From Nannochloris sp. 'desiccata' (taxonomy: Eukaryota; Chlorophyta; Trebouxiophyceae; Chlorellales; Chlorellaceae), in assembly GCA_019044685.2 (NCBI GenBank), contig JAGTXX020000004.1:62001-126000 (forward strand): a stretch of 64,000 nt of DNA, read 5' to 3'. The notes beneath the pieces were generated by a model that had not been told where the DNA came from, did no database searches, and saw only the letters and a program-made list of their open reading frames with translations. A program made the translations under genes and the position numbers. Numbering within the stretch: the stretch's first letter is position 1; every line of letters begins with the position of its first letter. Shown here one piece after another: positions 13,692 through 23,800 of the stretch.

Positions 13692-14226
13692 AAAATTAAA
13701 CTCATTAAAGACACCTAAAGACCAAAATAAAGTGTGATACATATTCAATCTCAGTTAATTAAATTTCTTAATTCTATCGTACCTACCTTGTCTATTCAAT
13801 CAAATATCTGTCAGATTTTTCTAATTTTCTGCACACTTCTTTTCGAGTGATTTATTTTTTTATTCACCCATCTTCCGCTCATTAATTTTCAAATTAAGAA
13901 TAACCAATTATAAGTTTCTCTATTCCATTCCCCCGTTCTGCTTTTTCTCTCTCCATTTTTCTTTTACGCTGCGCCTCTGCCTGCTGCTTCCCCAAGTGCA
14001 GTGAACTATAATAGCAGGCAGACTTATTTTTCAAAGCCGGTGGTTTGCCTTCAATTTTTGGTAACTTGTGTTTAAAATTAAAGCCATACTCACACAGAAC
14101 TGAGCAAGTATATGATACATATCGATAGAAATACACATAGTAAAGAGATTGCAGAAGATAAAACAGGGGGTAATAAGTAATGTCCTCATTTTGTGCTTGT
14201 TTAAATACACGGTACTTTTACCTTTC
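13692..14226. other. Convergent intergenic region
   Basis: 535 bp between the ends of the AMT1 and PQ-loop genes, AT-rich, presumably both 3' UTRs. I see no gene here. Confidence 0.5.
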
Positions 14227-15392
14227 TCACTGAGCGGGTAATCTTGACACTGCACTCGCAACAATTTTGGCACCAGGATGCGCCTTTGTTAGCTCTTTGC
14301 AAAACATCTCTGCCGCTGTATTCATCCCGTGTATCGTCTCAGGAGCAGCACCTACGAGATCCACTGCTAAAGTGGATGATTCAGGTAGCCACATTGCAGA
14401 ACAATACCCGTCCTTGCATGGAATAAAACACAAATGAGCTCCCCCGCTGCTGCTGCCACCGTCAGTCGTCTTCGTAGTAGCAGCAGATAGAATAGTGTCC
14501 CCATTTCCTAGTAGAGAATCAGGAGCAGATACTAAAGAAGAAGAAGTATTCGTTAAGATCGATGGTCGTTGTTTGAAACTATGAAAGGCGTGTGTTTGTC
14601 TTTTATAAACATCGAGATCTGCATTTTCAAGGCAGCCTTCGAGCATATCTACAAATTCACTTAAATGCAGTCTTGCTATGTGGCTTTTGCTATGAGGAAG
14701 ACGAGCAGATGACACTATTCCATCCTCAACTTCTGAAAGACTCGGCAGCTGCTTGCTTTCTACTTTATCATTAACCCCGGCTTTTTTGGTAGTTGCTATA
14801 GTTGTTGTTGTACTATTTTCTAAAAACTCTAGTTGACAGTCTAGTAGCAAATGTGCAGCAGCATGTGCTTCTTCAGCTTGCAGTAATTTAGGGAATGGAG
14901 CTCCAGCGGTTCCACTTAAAAATTTACTCATCTCCAATCGAGCTCGAGCGGGAATTGTCAGACCACTGGCCGCACCAGAAGTTCGCTTCACTCTTTCCGA
15001 ATAAGGACCCCAATTATCTAGGTAGATCTTCCCTGCCAGCATAAATATAGCAAAGACTCCTTCTACTATAACCGAAATAAAACCGACCAAAGCATCTACG
15101 TTGAACATGTAGAGCGCTGTGAACATGAGGCCAATAATGAAGAACACGAGAAAAAAATAGGATAAATCAAAGGCACTGCGTGTGATGTAGAGCCGCAAGA
15201 GTTGAGGAAGAAGGCATGCTGCAAGAACGAAGCCTGTTGAAGAGAGCAGGAGGGAGAAAGGTTGAAAGTGGCTGATCAGAAATGACGGCAGGGAAATGGA
15301 GGGTTTGATGGAATTCAAAGAGGTTTAATTTTGTAAGTAACCGTGCCTCCAACACCGCCAATAAAGTTATTTGCTGCCTCGGCAATTGCCAT
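14227..15392 (-). CDS. PQ-loop membrane protein with long soluble tail, 2 exons
   Basis: Exon 2 is 14227-15233; exon 1 (MAIAEAANNFIG, 15356-15392) is inferred, because the open frame upstream of exon 2 has no ATG and the phase fits (donor GTGTTG, weak). Total about 347 aa. The N-terminal third has three or four membrane helices and one PQ motif, CLLPQLLRLYITRSAFDLSYFF (written here in part of that helix-loop), typical of half SWEET/PQ-loop proteins. The remaining 250 residues are soluble, Ala/Ser/Thr-rich, and end in a conserved-looking module (ETIHGMNTAAEMFCKEL) that I do not recognise. Single PQ-loop repeats usually act as dimers; substrate unknown. Confidence 0.6.
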
Positions 15393-16514
15393 GGTGGCTG
15401 ATTGCACTGGATGTCTCGGTTTGAGCAGCGAAATGGATGAGAATAAATTTGTTTTTTAAATAGATGAGGAAAAGTTGGTTTAACGAGAGCCTAGGACTAG
15501 ATGTTATAAAGAAGCGTATCTGATCAGTGTTCCCAAATAATTGGTTTGTCGAATTTAGGCGTTGCTCGGTGGCTAACTTTTGAACGTTTGGCTCTGACCT
15601 AATGACCTTTTTGACCTCGGCCGCCAAATTTTTGCTTCTTGCTTTCTTGCAGCAAGTATCAGGCCATCTAGCTTACTTGTAAATACGTTATATCGTTCCT
15701 GCGCAAAGTTTACATCATCAGAATCTTCTTAGTCTCCAAATTAAATGCGAATATCTACAACTTAATAACTTCCACTATAACGGCGGTTTCTATACATTTT
15801 CTTTTAGTTTTCCTTTTTTGATAATTCTTTTTACCCTTAGCTTGTCCCATGCTGCATTTAGGCAGACTCTGACTCGAGCCTCTGTTGCCAGTATGTCGGA
15901 GGGTAAACTTTAATGATTGACTGATTGAAAGTATCAGTGCATCAAGGGCGGTACCGGTACGCTTTGAAAAATGAGCAGGAAGAGCCACAGGGCAGCCAAA
16001 ACTTGTTGAAGCAAGAATTTGAAGCAAAGACAGGGAATTCATAGACTCAGAAACCTCAACACATTCTTCAATTTTTAGATTTAGTCTTGTCAGGTGCTTG
16101 GAGTTGCCAATTTTGATGGAAAGGACTCCAACCAACCAAGAGGGAGGTGCTCTAACCAGGTGCGTATATGCTTACGTTGCTAAAGACCCATTCTGGGTCA
16201 ACCTTGCCCTCAAATTCCAAACCGTTTCAGTTGCTTTAAAATGCTTTAATGGTGCAAGGACTCGCAGTACCAGATCATTGAACTCGCCAAGCTTAAGCGC
16301 TCAAGCTTTGAAGTCCAGTGAGCGGCCGAAAAGAGGAGGGGAGAACTGCAAGTTCAGAAGCTTCAATTGTCCAAAGACGCTTGTAGAGTCGAATTACTTT
16401 AAGCTGTGCCATCTCTTCAATGTCTGATGCAAGGGTTGTGATCTCGTTCATAGGGAACTTGTCCAGCAGATCTCTAGGTGAGGGAATCTAACACTAAGAT
16501 CAGACAGCAGAAGG

Positions 16515-17215
16515 CAGGGTTGCACTTAGCCGGCGATTCGGCGATTTCGGCGATAGAATAATCGCCGGAAGGCTTTCAGAAGGGGAAAATAGCCGGGAAA
16601 TTCTCGCCGGCCAGCATGGCCGGCGAGAAAAAATAGCCGAAAATTTTAGCCGGGGACCAGGCCACAGCAGCCAAAAATAGCCGAACTTCAGAATATAAAA
16701 TTTGAAATTCTATTTGTAAATACATCAAATTTTACTTACAAAAGCATACATAATTTATTTCTGGACCCATTTATTCACTATGAGCACCCCAGCCGAGCCT
16801 CAGAGTGTTCAGCAACCCGATCATGAACAACCAATCTCTGATGAGGTGATCGACTTGGTTAATCAACCTGATTCCGCCTCCGATGTGGAGATGATTGACC
16901 TTGGTACCAAAGACGATGAAGAGCCTTCTCAGAAGGTGAGCAGAAACCCCGTAGGGCCGCGGACGCTTGAGAAATCAAGCTTTTTTTTTTTTAACTAATT
17001 AATCATCTCAGATTTGCTGACGCATTCAGCGAAAACTCTTCTCTATGGAGGTGGAACAAAGAAATATCTAATACAACGCACAATTGGAAATATAGGAAAA
17101 TAGCTTTACGCTGCAGATCGGCCCAAAAATAGCCGGGGAAAATAGCAAAAAAATAGCTGGAAACGCTGAAAATCGCCGAAAAAATCGCCAGGCGAAATCC
17201 TTAAGTGCAACCCTG
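16515..17215 (+). mobile_element. Non-autonomous hAT DNA transposon, 701 bp
   Basis: Perfect 14-bp terminal inverted repeats, CAGGGTTGCACTTA at 16515-16528 and its complement at 17202-17215. They are flanked by a perfect 8-bp direct duplication GCAGAAGG (16507-16514 and 17216-17223). An 8-bp target duplication with CAGGG-type ends is the hAT superfamily signature. Inside both ends there are many subterminal copies of AATAGCCG and of CGGCGATTTT or close variants, as expected for transposase binding sites. No transposase is encoded; one exon-like frame (16780-16935) is left. The perfect ends and duplication suggest a fairly recent insertion. Confidence 0.88.
16780..16935 (+). pseudogene. Remnant 5' exon inside the hAT element
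   Basis: An ATG-initiated frame of 52 codons that is Ser/Pro/Gln then strongly Asp/Glu-rich (DEVIDLVNQPDSASDVEMIDL), ending at an AAG|GTGAGC donor. Acidic N-terminal exons are common in hAT transposase genes, so this may be the leftover start of the element's gene. The only nearby acceptor (about 17011) leads straight into a stop in phase, so no functional product is supported. Confidence 0.35.
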
Positions 17216-17695
17216 GCAGAAGGTTCAGACTCTCTGAAGAGGGTGCTCTGAGCATCTCCACCTTCACATCGAGTTGCTTAACTTGCTAATCACACTTCAA
17301 AACTGCATCCAAAGCATTAGACTCCACTTTACAAGCGATAATACATCAACGAGGACTTTGATATGCTTGTTGGCGGCTTCCCTCCAACATGCCTCGTCAA
17401 AACAGCTCTAGATATAATCTATGCCACTTTTGTCGGAAACACATTGTAGCTCTATTAGTGATTGCCCAAATAAACATTAGCTTTCTTGGGAAAGATTGTC
17501 CTATTCATCACCAAGATGTACACTTTTCTTCGAAGTGCGACATCGTATGGCAATCCGCGACCCCTCAGCGCCGCACTTTTTAAAAGTTTCAATAAACATC
17601 TCCGCGTCAGGTATCAGCAATTATTTTAATATATTCTGCAGATACTGCATTCAGATAGGTAAATAGGCTGTATAACACCTCAGGTCATCGCCAGG

Positions 17696-20600
17696 ATGGC
17701 TCGCCAAAGGGTATCCCTTCACTTCTTGGCGGCTTTTGGGTTGCTTGCTTTTGTAGCTCTTTTAGGTACGTTAGAGCGTTGATAAGGCCCTAAAGAAGTG
17801 TTATATCGCTTTGATGTGTTTAAATGAGCCTTTAGTGCTAGTATTTGGGCTGCATCTTGCATCATCTTTGGCAACACAGTGCTACGCCTTGCAAGGACCA
17901 TTTTTATAATTTTTTCTCGGTCAAATGATTGATCCGAGTATAGTATAGACAACAGCAAAAAATGGTATTTCTGCACTTCATGACTCATTTCACTAAAATA
18001 TTTTACTTTTTTCTTGTAGTATCCAACAGAAATAGCGACTCTGCGTCCCTTGCTGCATCTCCCAACGCCCTTACTGACGTTGCCTCCGGCATCGATCTAG
18101 GTTCCCGTCTTGGTTATTTGAGAAGAACTTCCCGCCGTGCCCTGCTAGACAGAGATGCCAGTTCTGAAATTGGATCGAGTTCCCAGGAAAACGTTGCCAA
18201 TAATAATAACCCCCAGAACAACAATGATAAAAGCGGTGGTGGCAGTGGCTCTAACCCAGGCCAAGGCAGTGGTGGCAGTGGCTCTAACCCAGGCCAAGGA
18301 GGCGGCAGTGGCTCTAACCCAGGCCAAGGCAGTGGTGGCAGTGGCTCTAATCCAGGTCAAGGCAGTGGTGGCAGTGGCTCTAACCCAGGCCAAGGCAGTG
18401 GTGGCAGTGGCTCTAACCCAGGTCAAGGCAGTGATGGCAATGGTCACCCAGGCGAAGGAGGCGGCAGTGGCTCTAATCCAGGTCAAGGCAGTGGTGGCAG
18501 TGGCTCTAACCCAGGCCAAGGCGGTGGTGGCAGTGGCTCTAACCCAGGCCAAGGCGGTGGTGACAGTGGCTCTAACCCAGGTCAAGGAGGCGGCAGTGGC
18601 TCTAACCCAGGCCAAGGCGGTGGTGGCAGTGACTCTAACCCAGGCCAAGGAGGCGGCAGTGGCTCTAACCCAGGTCAAGGCGGTGGTGGCAGTGACTCTA
18701 ACCCAGGCCAAGGCAGTGGTGGCAGTGGCTCTAACCCAGGTCAAGGAGGCGGCAGTGGCTCTAACCCAGGTCAAGGCGGTGATGGCAATGATCACCCAGG
18801 CGAAGGAGGAGGCGGAGGCTCTAACCCAGGTCAAGGCAGTGGTGGCAGTGGCTCTAACCCAGGTCAAGGAGGCGGCAGTGACTCTAACCCAGGCCAAGGC
18901 AGTGGTGGCAGTGGCTCTAACCCAGGCCAAGGCGGTGGTGGCAGTGACTCTAACCCAGGCCAAGGCAGTGGTGGCAGTGGCTCTAACCCAGGCCAAGGCG
19001 GTGGTGACAGTGGCTCTAACCCAGGTCAAGGCGGTGGTGGCAGTGGCTCTAACCCAGGCCAAGGCGGTGGTGACAGTGGCTCTAACCCAGGCCAAGGCGG
19101 TGGTGACAGTGGCTCTAACCCAGGTCAAGGCGGTGGTGGCAGTGGCTCTAACCCAGGCCAAGGCGGTGGTGACAGTGGCTCTAACCCAGGTCAAGGCGGT
19201 GGTGGCAGTGGCTCTAACCCAGGCCAAGGCAGTGGTGGCAGTGGCTCTAACCCAGGCCAAGGAGGCGGCAGTGGCTCTAACCCAGGCCAAGGCAGTGGTG
19301 GCAGTGGCTCTAATCCAGGTCAAGGCAGTGGTGGCAGTGGCTCTAACCCAGGCCAAGGCAGTGGTGGCAGTGGCTCTAACCCAGGTCAAGGCAGTGATGG
19401 CAATGGTCACCCAGGCGAAGGAGGCGGCAGTGGCTCTAATCCAGGTCAAGGCAGTGGTGGCAGTGGCTCTAACCCAGGCCAAGGCGGTGGTGGCAGTGGC
19501 TCTAATCCAGGTCAAGGCAGTGGTGGCAGTGGCTCTAACCCAGGCCAAGGCAGTGGTGGCAGTGGCTCTAACCCAGGTCAAGGCAGTGATGGCAATGGTC
19601 ACCCAGGCCAAGGAGGCGGCAGTGGCTCTAACCCAGGTCAAGGCGGTGGTGGCAGTGACTCTAACCCAGGCCAAGGAAGTGGTGGCAGTGGCTCTAACCC
19701 AGGTCAAGGCGGTGGTGACAGTGGCTCTAACCCAGGTCAAGGAGGCGGTGATGGCAATGATCACCCAGGCCAAGGAGGCGGCAGTGACTCCAACCCAGGT
19801 CAAGGCGGTGGTGGCAGTGGCTCTAACCCAGGTCAAGGAGGCGGCAGTGACTCTAACCCAGGCCAAGGCAGTGGTGGCAGTGGCTCTAACCCAGGCCAAG
19901 GCGGTGGTGGCAGTGACTCTAACCCAGGCCAAGGCAGTGGTGGCAGTGGCTCTAACCCAGGCCAAGGCGGTGGTGACAGTGGCTCTAACCCAGGTCAAGG
20001 CGGTGGTGGCAGTGGCTCTAACCCAGGCCAAGGCGGTGGTGACAGTGGCTCTAACCCAGGCCAAGGCGGTGGTGACAGTGGCTCTAACCCAGGTCAAGGC
20101 GGTGGTGGCAGTGGCTCTAACCCAGGCCAAGGCGGTGGTGACAGTGGCTCTAACCCAGGTCAAGGCGGTGGTGGCAGTGGCTCTAACCCAGGCCAAGGCG
20201 GTGGTGACAGTGGCTCTAACCCAGGCCAAGGCGGTGGTGACAGTGGCTCTAACCCAGGTCAAGGCGGTGGTGGCAGTGGCTCTAACCCAGGCCAAGGCGG
20301 TGGTGACAGTGGCTCTAACCCAGGTCAAGGCGGTGGTGACAGTGGCTCTAACCCAGGTCAAGGAGGCGGCAGTGACTCTAACCCAGGCCAAGGAGGCGGC
20401 AGTGGCTCTAACCCAGGTCAAGGCGGTGGTGGCAGTGACTCTAACCCAGGCCAAGGCAGTGGTGGCAGTGGCTCTAACCCAGGTCAAGGAGGCGGCAGTG
20501 GCTCTAACCCAGGTCAAGGCGGTGATGGCAATGATCACCCAGGCGAAGGAGGAGGCGGAGGCTCTAACTCAGGTCAAGGCAGTGGTGGCAGTGGCTCTAA

Positions 20601-22019
20601 CCCAGGTCAAGGAGGCGGCAGTGACTCCAACCCAGGGCTAGGCAGTGATGGCAACGATCACCTGGGCGAAGGAGGAGGCGGAGGTTCTAACCCAGGTCAA
20701 GGCGGTGATGGCAATGATCACCCAGGCGAAGGAGGAGGCGGAGGCTCTAACCCAGGTCAAGGCAGTGGTGGCAGTGGCTCTAACCCAGGTCAAGGAGGCG
20801 GCAGTGACTCCAACCCAGGGCTAGGCAGTGATGGCAACGATCACCCAGGCGAAGGAGGAGGCGGAGGTTCTAACCCAGGCCAAGGCAGTGGTGGCAGTGG
20901 CTCTAACCCAGGTCAAGGAGGCGGCATTGGCTCTAACCCAGGTCAAGGCGGTGGTGGCAGTGACTCTAACCCAGGCCAAGGCAGTGGTGGCAGTGGCTCT
21001 AACCCAGGTCAAGGAGGCGGCAGTGGCTCTAACCCAGGTCAAGGCGGTGATGGCAATGATCACCCAGGCGAAGGAGGAGGCGGAGGCTCTAACCCAGGTC
21101 AAGGCGGTGGTGGCAGTGGCTCTAACCCAGGTCAAGGCGGTGGTGGCAGTGACTCTAACCCAGGCCAAGGCAGTGGTGGCAGTGGCTCTAACCCAGGTCA
21201 AGGAGGCGGCAGTGGCTCTAACCCAGGTCAAGGCGGCGGTGGCAATGAGGACCGAGATCAAGGGAGTGGCGGCAATGAGGACTCAGGAGAAGGTAGCGAT
21301 GGCAATGAGGACTCAGGAGAAGGCAGCGATGGCAATGAAGATGGAGCCGATGGTAGCCCACTTGCATCATGTTGGATATGCCAATTTTGTTTCTCACACA
21401 AACTCGCTTCAAACTTCTTTTCCCGTGCTTCGTTCGATTGGAAATTTGGTGAGGAACATGAAGCTCGGTATGCAGGATTCTTGGAAGCTTACAATATTGT
21501 TGTGTTTGATAAATTAGGCTTTGAAAACAGCATCAAGACTGGTACGTTTTTTTTGCTGCTACTTAGTTCTTTCTTTTTTAAAATTATCGCACCCTCCTTT
21601 ACCGTTAAACGATATTTTAATTTTCTTTGCAGGCTTTGAAGGCTTCCGATCTCAGTTGGAATCTATCTCTTCCAAGTTTTTTGGTGCCCCTGCTGGCTCC
21701 CGCCCTTTGCCCTCTGGAGCTATAGAAGAAGAATCTGGCAGCTGGTTTGACAAGTTTATCTTGGCAAAAGATGCGTTTAAGTCAAACAGTGGCTCAACTT
21801 TTAATTTTAAAGATGTCTATAACAAGGAATCTTTCAATAAAGGAGGCTTTGAAACTGAAACCCAACAAGGCAAGTATTGATAGGGAAATAGCACCGCTGC
21901 GGCTATGGATTGGTATTCAATGTCTTCTTAACTAAATGCACCTTTATTTTCTTTTTGCAGTTTTTGAGAACTATCAGAGCTTTGTTAATGCGATCCTTTC
22001 CCAGTATTTTGAAGAATAG
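17696..22019 (+). CDS. Secreted giant GGGSGSNPGQ-repeat protein, 4 exons
   Basis: Exons 17696-17765, 18020-21541, 21633-21869 and 21961-22019 are in phase and give 1295 aa. Exon 1 is a clean signal peptide (MARQRVSLHFLAAFGLLAFVALL). After about 90 residues comes a region of about 1000 residues built from 10-11-residue units GGG(G)SGSNPGQ, with variants GSDSNPGQ, GDSGSNPGQ and a spacer type DGNDHPGE. An acidic NEDSGEGS run follows, then a nonrepetitive C-terminal domain of about 190 residues starting with CWICQFC and rich in Phe and charged residues. Intron 3 uses a GC donor (AAG|GCAAGT). Likely an extended, hydrophilic cell-wall, mucilage or adhesive protein; no family recognised for the C-terminal domain. 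Confidence 0.8.
18231..21240 (+). repeat. 30/33-bp coding tandem repeat array, about 3 kb
   Basis: About 95 head-to-tail units of 30 or 33 bp, all multiples of three, with core GGCTCTAACCCAGG. Units differ at a few fixed positions (GGC/GAC, CC/TC in CAGGCCAA versus CAGGTCAA, AGT/GGT). There is higher-order structure: the pattern from about 18268 recurs at 19231, and the pattern from 18871 recurs at 19840 (shift 963-969 bp), so a block of nearly 1 kb was duplicated. A third partial relation links 18625-18822 with 20374-20570. Confidence 0.93.
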
Positions 22020-22843
22020 GTCAATAAGGTAATTTATTCAGGCTGGGGACGTCAAAAGACGATTTCCCACCTATTTCAAAAAAATGATATTTTGAAGTGC
22101 TATTTAAGCCTATAAGGGCCCCAAGTATTGATATTATGTCTATAACACGTATTTGGCAAAGTTGATTGACTATCCATGAGAGTTGAAAAGTCCTAAGAGC
22201 TTGCCCTGTGCAGCGTTTTTGTTTATTTAAGAAGAAGCCTTTTTCGCTTCCAATTTTGAATTTTTTTCTAGCCGGAATGAAGCTGTAGGCGTTCGAGAAA
22301 ACCCCTGCCCCTCCATTCTTCTTTCCATTTGTGTTTCAAATTAGCTGATAAAGCTATAATCATGTGAATAGATTAAAGTAATTTCAGAACAGAACTTGAC
22401 ACCTCGGTAGCGGCAGCTCTGGCTGGGTGTTAAAATGCACTTACCCTCACTTGCCCACAATTGCTGGATTATGCAGCTCTGGCTGGGTGTTTAATTAAAT
22501 GATGATAGTGAGCAAGTTTGAAGGAGCATGTAAAATTAAAGGCCGAACAAAGAGCCATGGTGCCGTCGCCAGAGAAGTGCCGCCTTTTCAGAAGCCTTAC
22601 ACAAAATTCAAGCCAGAAGTCTTCTTTTTTCCCACCCATCCAGTACCCAGCATAGACAACTGGTGTGCTCAGAGTCTGTGCTCTGACAGATAAAATAAAA
22701 TGTCGCGATATATTCTCAAGATGACCCTTTGGAGCAAAAATGCAAATTAAAAACATATATGTTACACAGTCAAACAGTCTAGACTGATTTCAACCTCTGA
22801 ATCTATTTCAGTAGCAGGTTTACTAAACTGCCTTCGTTCTAGT
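22020..22843. other. Intergenic, about 0.8 kb with a short direct repeat
   Basis: No gene supported. A 19-20 bp sequence (GCAGCTCTGGCTGGGTGTT) occurs at 22413 and again at 22473, 60 bp apart. The rest is AT-rich. Confidence 0.5.
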
Positions 22844-23746
22844 TTAGCTTGCTAGCACTTCTTCCGCTTGCTGCCCCGCCTGCTGCTGCCCCGCCTGCTG
22901 CTGCCCCGCCTGCTGCTGCCCCGCCTGCTGCTGCCCCGCCTGCTGCTGCTGTTGTTGTTGAAAACTTTGATAATGCCTTCTCACCATTGCTTCATCAAAG
23001 GGCATACCCATTTGTTGGGTGAAGTTTCTACAATATTCCAAATACTGGTCTTCATTCATCAACGAAACATCTTGTTGCTGCTGATTTGATGTTGCAATAG
23101 CGCCGCCAGCAGCACCACCTTGATCTTCTTGCTGTGCTTCCTTCTTCGCTGCTTTGTAGCTATCCAGATATTCATCATAGGTCATAAACAAAATATCAGG
23201 CTTCTCTTCACGCCCTGTAGGACCAGAAACAGGGCCACCAGCACCTGCTTGAGAAGATGGCATCGGTCGTTGCGGCGCAGGTGGTGGTGGTCTGGGAGCG
23301 CCAGGTGGTGGAGGGGGTGGTGGTGGCGGCCTTGCTGCTGGTCTGTATCCACTACCTCCACCTCCTCTACCACCCATCTGCATCCTCCCCATTGCCCCAC
23401 TATCGTTCATAGGAAGACCACCCACACCAACACCCACAGGGCCCATTCCACTACGGCCGCCCATCATCATCAGTTGCTGCGCTGCAGCTTGATTCAATGC
23501 TTGTGGATTCATTTCAACTGGCATATTCACATTGATTCCACCGGCACCGCGGCCAGCAGCCATCATCATCATCATTCTCTGTTGTTGTTGCTGCTGAGCG
23601 GCTAAGAATTGTTGTTGGGACATAGCCATCATTTGCTGTTGATTCATCATCATGTTGCTATTATATTGTTGCTGCTGCTGATGTTGTTGTTGCATGTTGT
23701 TTTGTGGCCACATGTTGCCACCTTGTGCTCCAGGATTCTGTGCCAT
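22844..23746 (-). CDS. Gln/Met/Pro-rich low-complexity protein, 300 aa
   Basis: Starts at the ATG at 23746 (MAQNPGAQGGNMWPQ); the frame extends upstream without an ATG. It begins Gln/Met/Asn-rich, then Gly/Met-rich, with a run of eight or nine prolines near residue 150. A more ordered segment follows, with two similar motifs: FMTYDEYLDSYKAAKK and LMNEDQYLEYCRNFTQQMG. It ends in a Gln tract and AGQQQ repeats. The duplicated D-x-YL-x-x-Y motif may be a short interaction repeat. Composition is that of a transcription or RNA-granule protein, which is inference. Its ATG lies 54 bp beyond the ATG12 stop on the same strand. Confidence 0.65.
   Translation of the reverse strand: MAQNPGAQGGNMWPQNNMQQQHQQQQQYNSNMMMNQQQMMAMSQQQFLAAQQQQQQRMMMMMAAGRGAGGINVNMPVEMNPQALNQAAAQQLMMMGGRSGMGPVGVGVGGLPMNDSGAMGRMQMGGRGGGGSGYRPAARPPPPPPPPPGAPRPPPPAPQRPMPSSQAGAGGPVSGPTGREEKPDILFMTYDEYLDSYKAAKKEAQQEDQGGAAGGAIATSNQQQQDVSLMNEDQYLEYCRNFTQQMGMPFDEAMVRRHYQSFQQQQQQQAGQQQAGQQQAGQQQAGQQQAGQQAEEVLAS
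22868..22946 (-). repeat. 15-bp tandem repeat encoding AGQQQ
   Basis: About five copies of a 15-bp unit (CCTGCTGCTGCCCCG on the plus strand) within the C-terminus of the Gln-rich gene. Identical copies imply recent slippage. Confidence 0.9.
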
Positions 23747-23800
23747 GTTTTTTTCACCCTGGATTAGAGAATATATTCTAAAGGCGGAACAAAACAAAAC

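Larger units (their letters stand above)
15755..17400 (-). pseudogene. Decayed LRR-like coding region, interrupted by hAT element
   Basis: Reading the minus strand, stretches in different frames resemble leucine-rich repeats: VKQLDVKVEMLRAPSSESL just right of the transposon, then MAQLKVIRLYKRLW and SSFRPLTGLQSLS to its left, and near 16000-16130 HLTRLNLKIEECVEVSES. They are separated by stops and frame changes. The hAT element at 16515-17215 sits inside this stretch. The assignment rests on leucine spacing only and no domain boundaries can be set. It could instead be chance. Confidence 0.35.

Noticed and set aside
18145..20538. Long minus-strand frame of ATTALAWVR units
   Set aside because: A by-product of the 3n-length repeat on the other strand; it has no signal, start context or unique domain of its own.
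18155..20641. Long second plus-frame of KAVVAVALTQ units
   Set aside because: Same cause; the frame of the signal peptide and C-terminal exons is the Gly/Ser/Pro one.
18231..21240. CRISPR-like array of 30-33 bp repeats
   Set aside because: Units are contiguous with no spacers, they code in frame, and the genome is eukaryotic.
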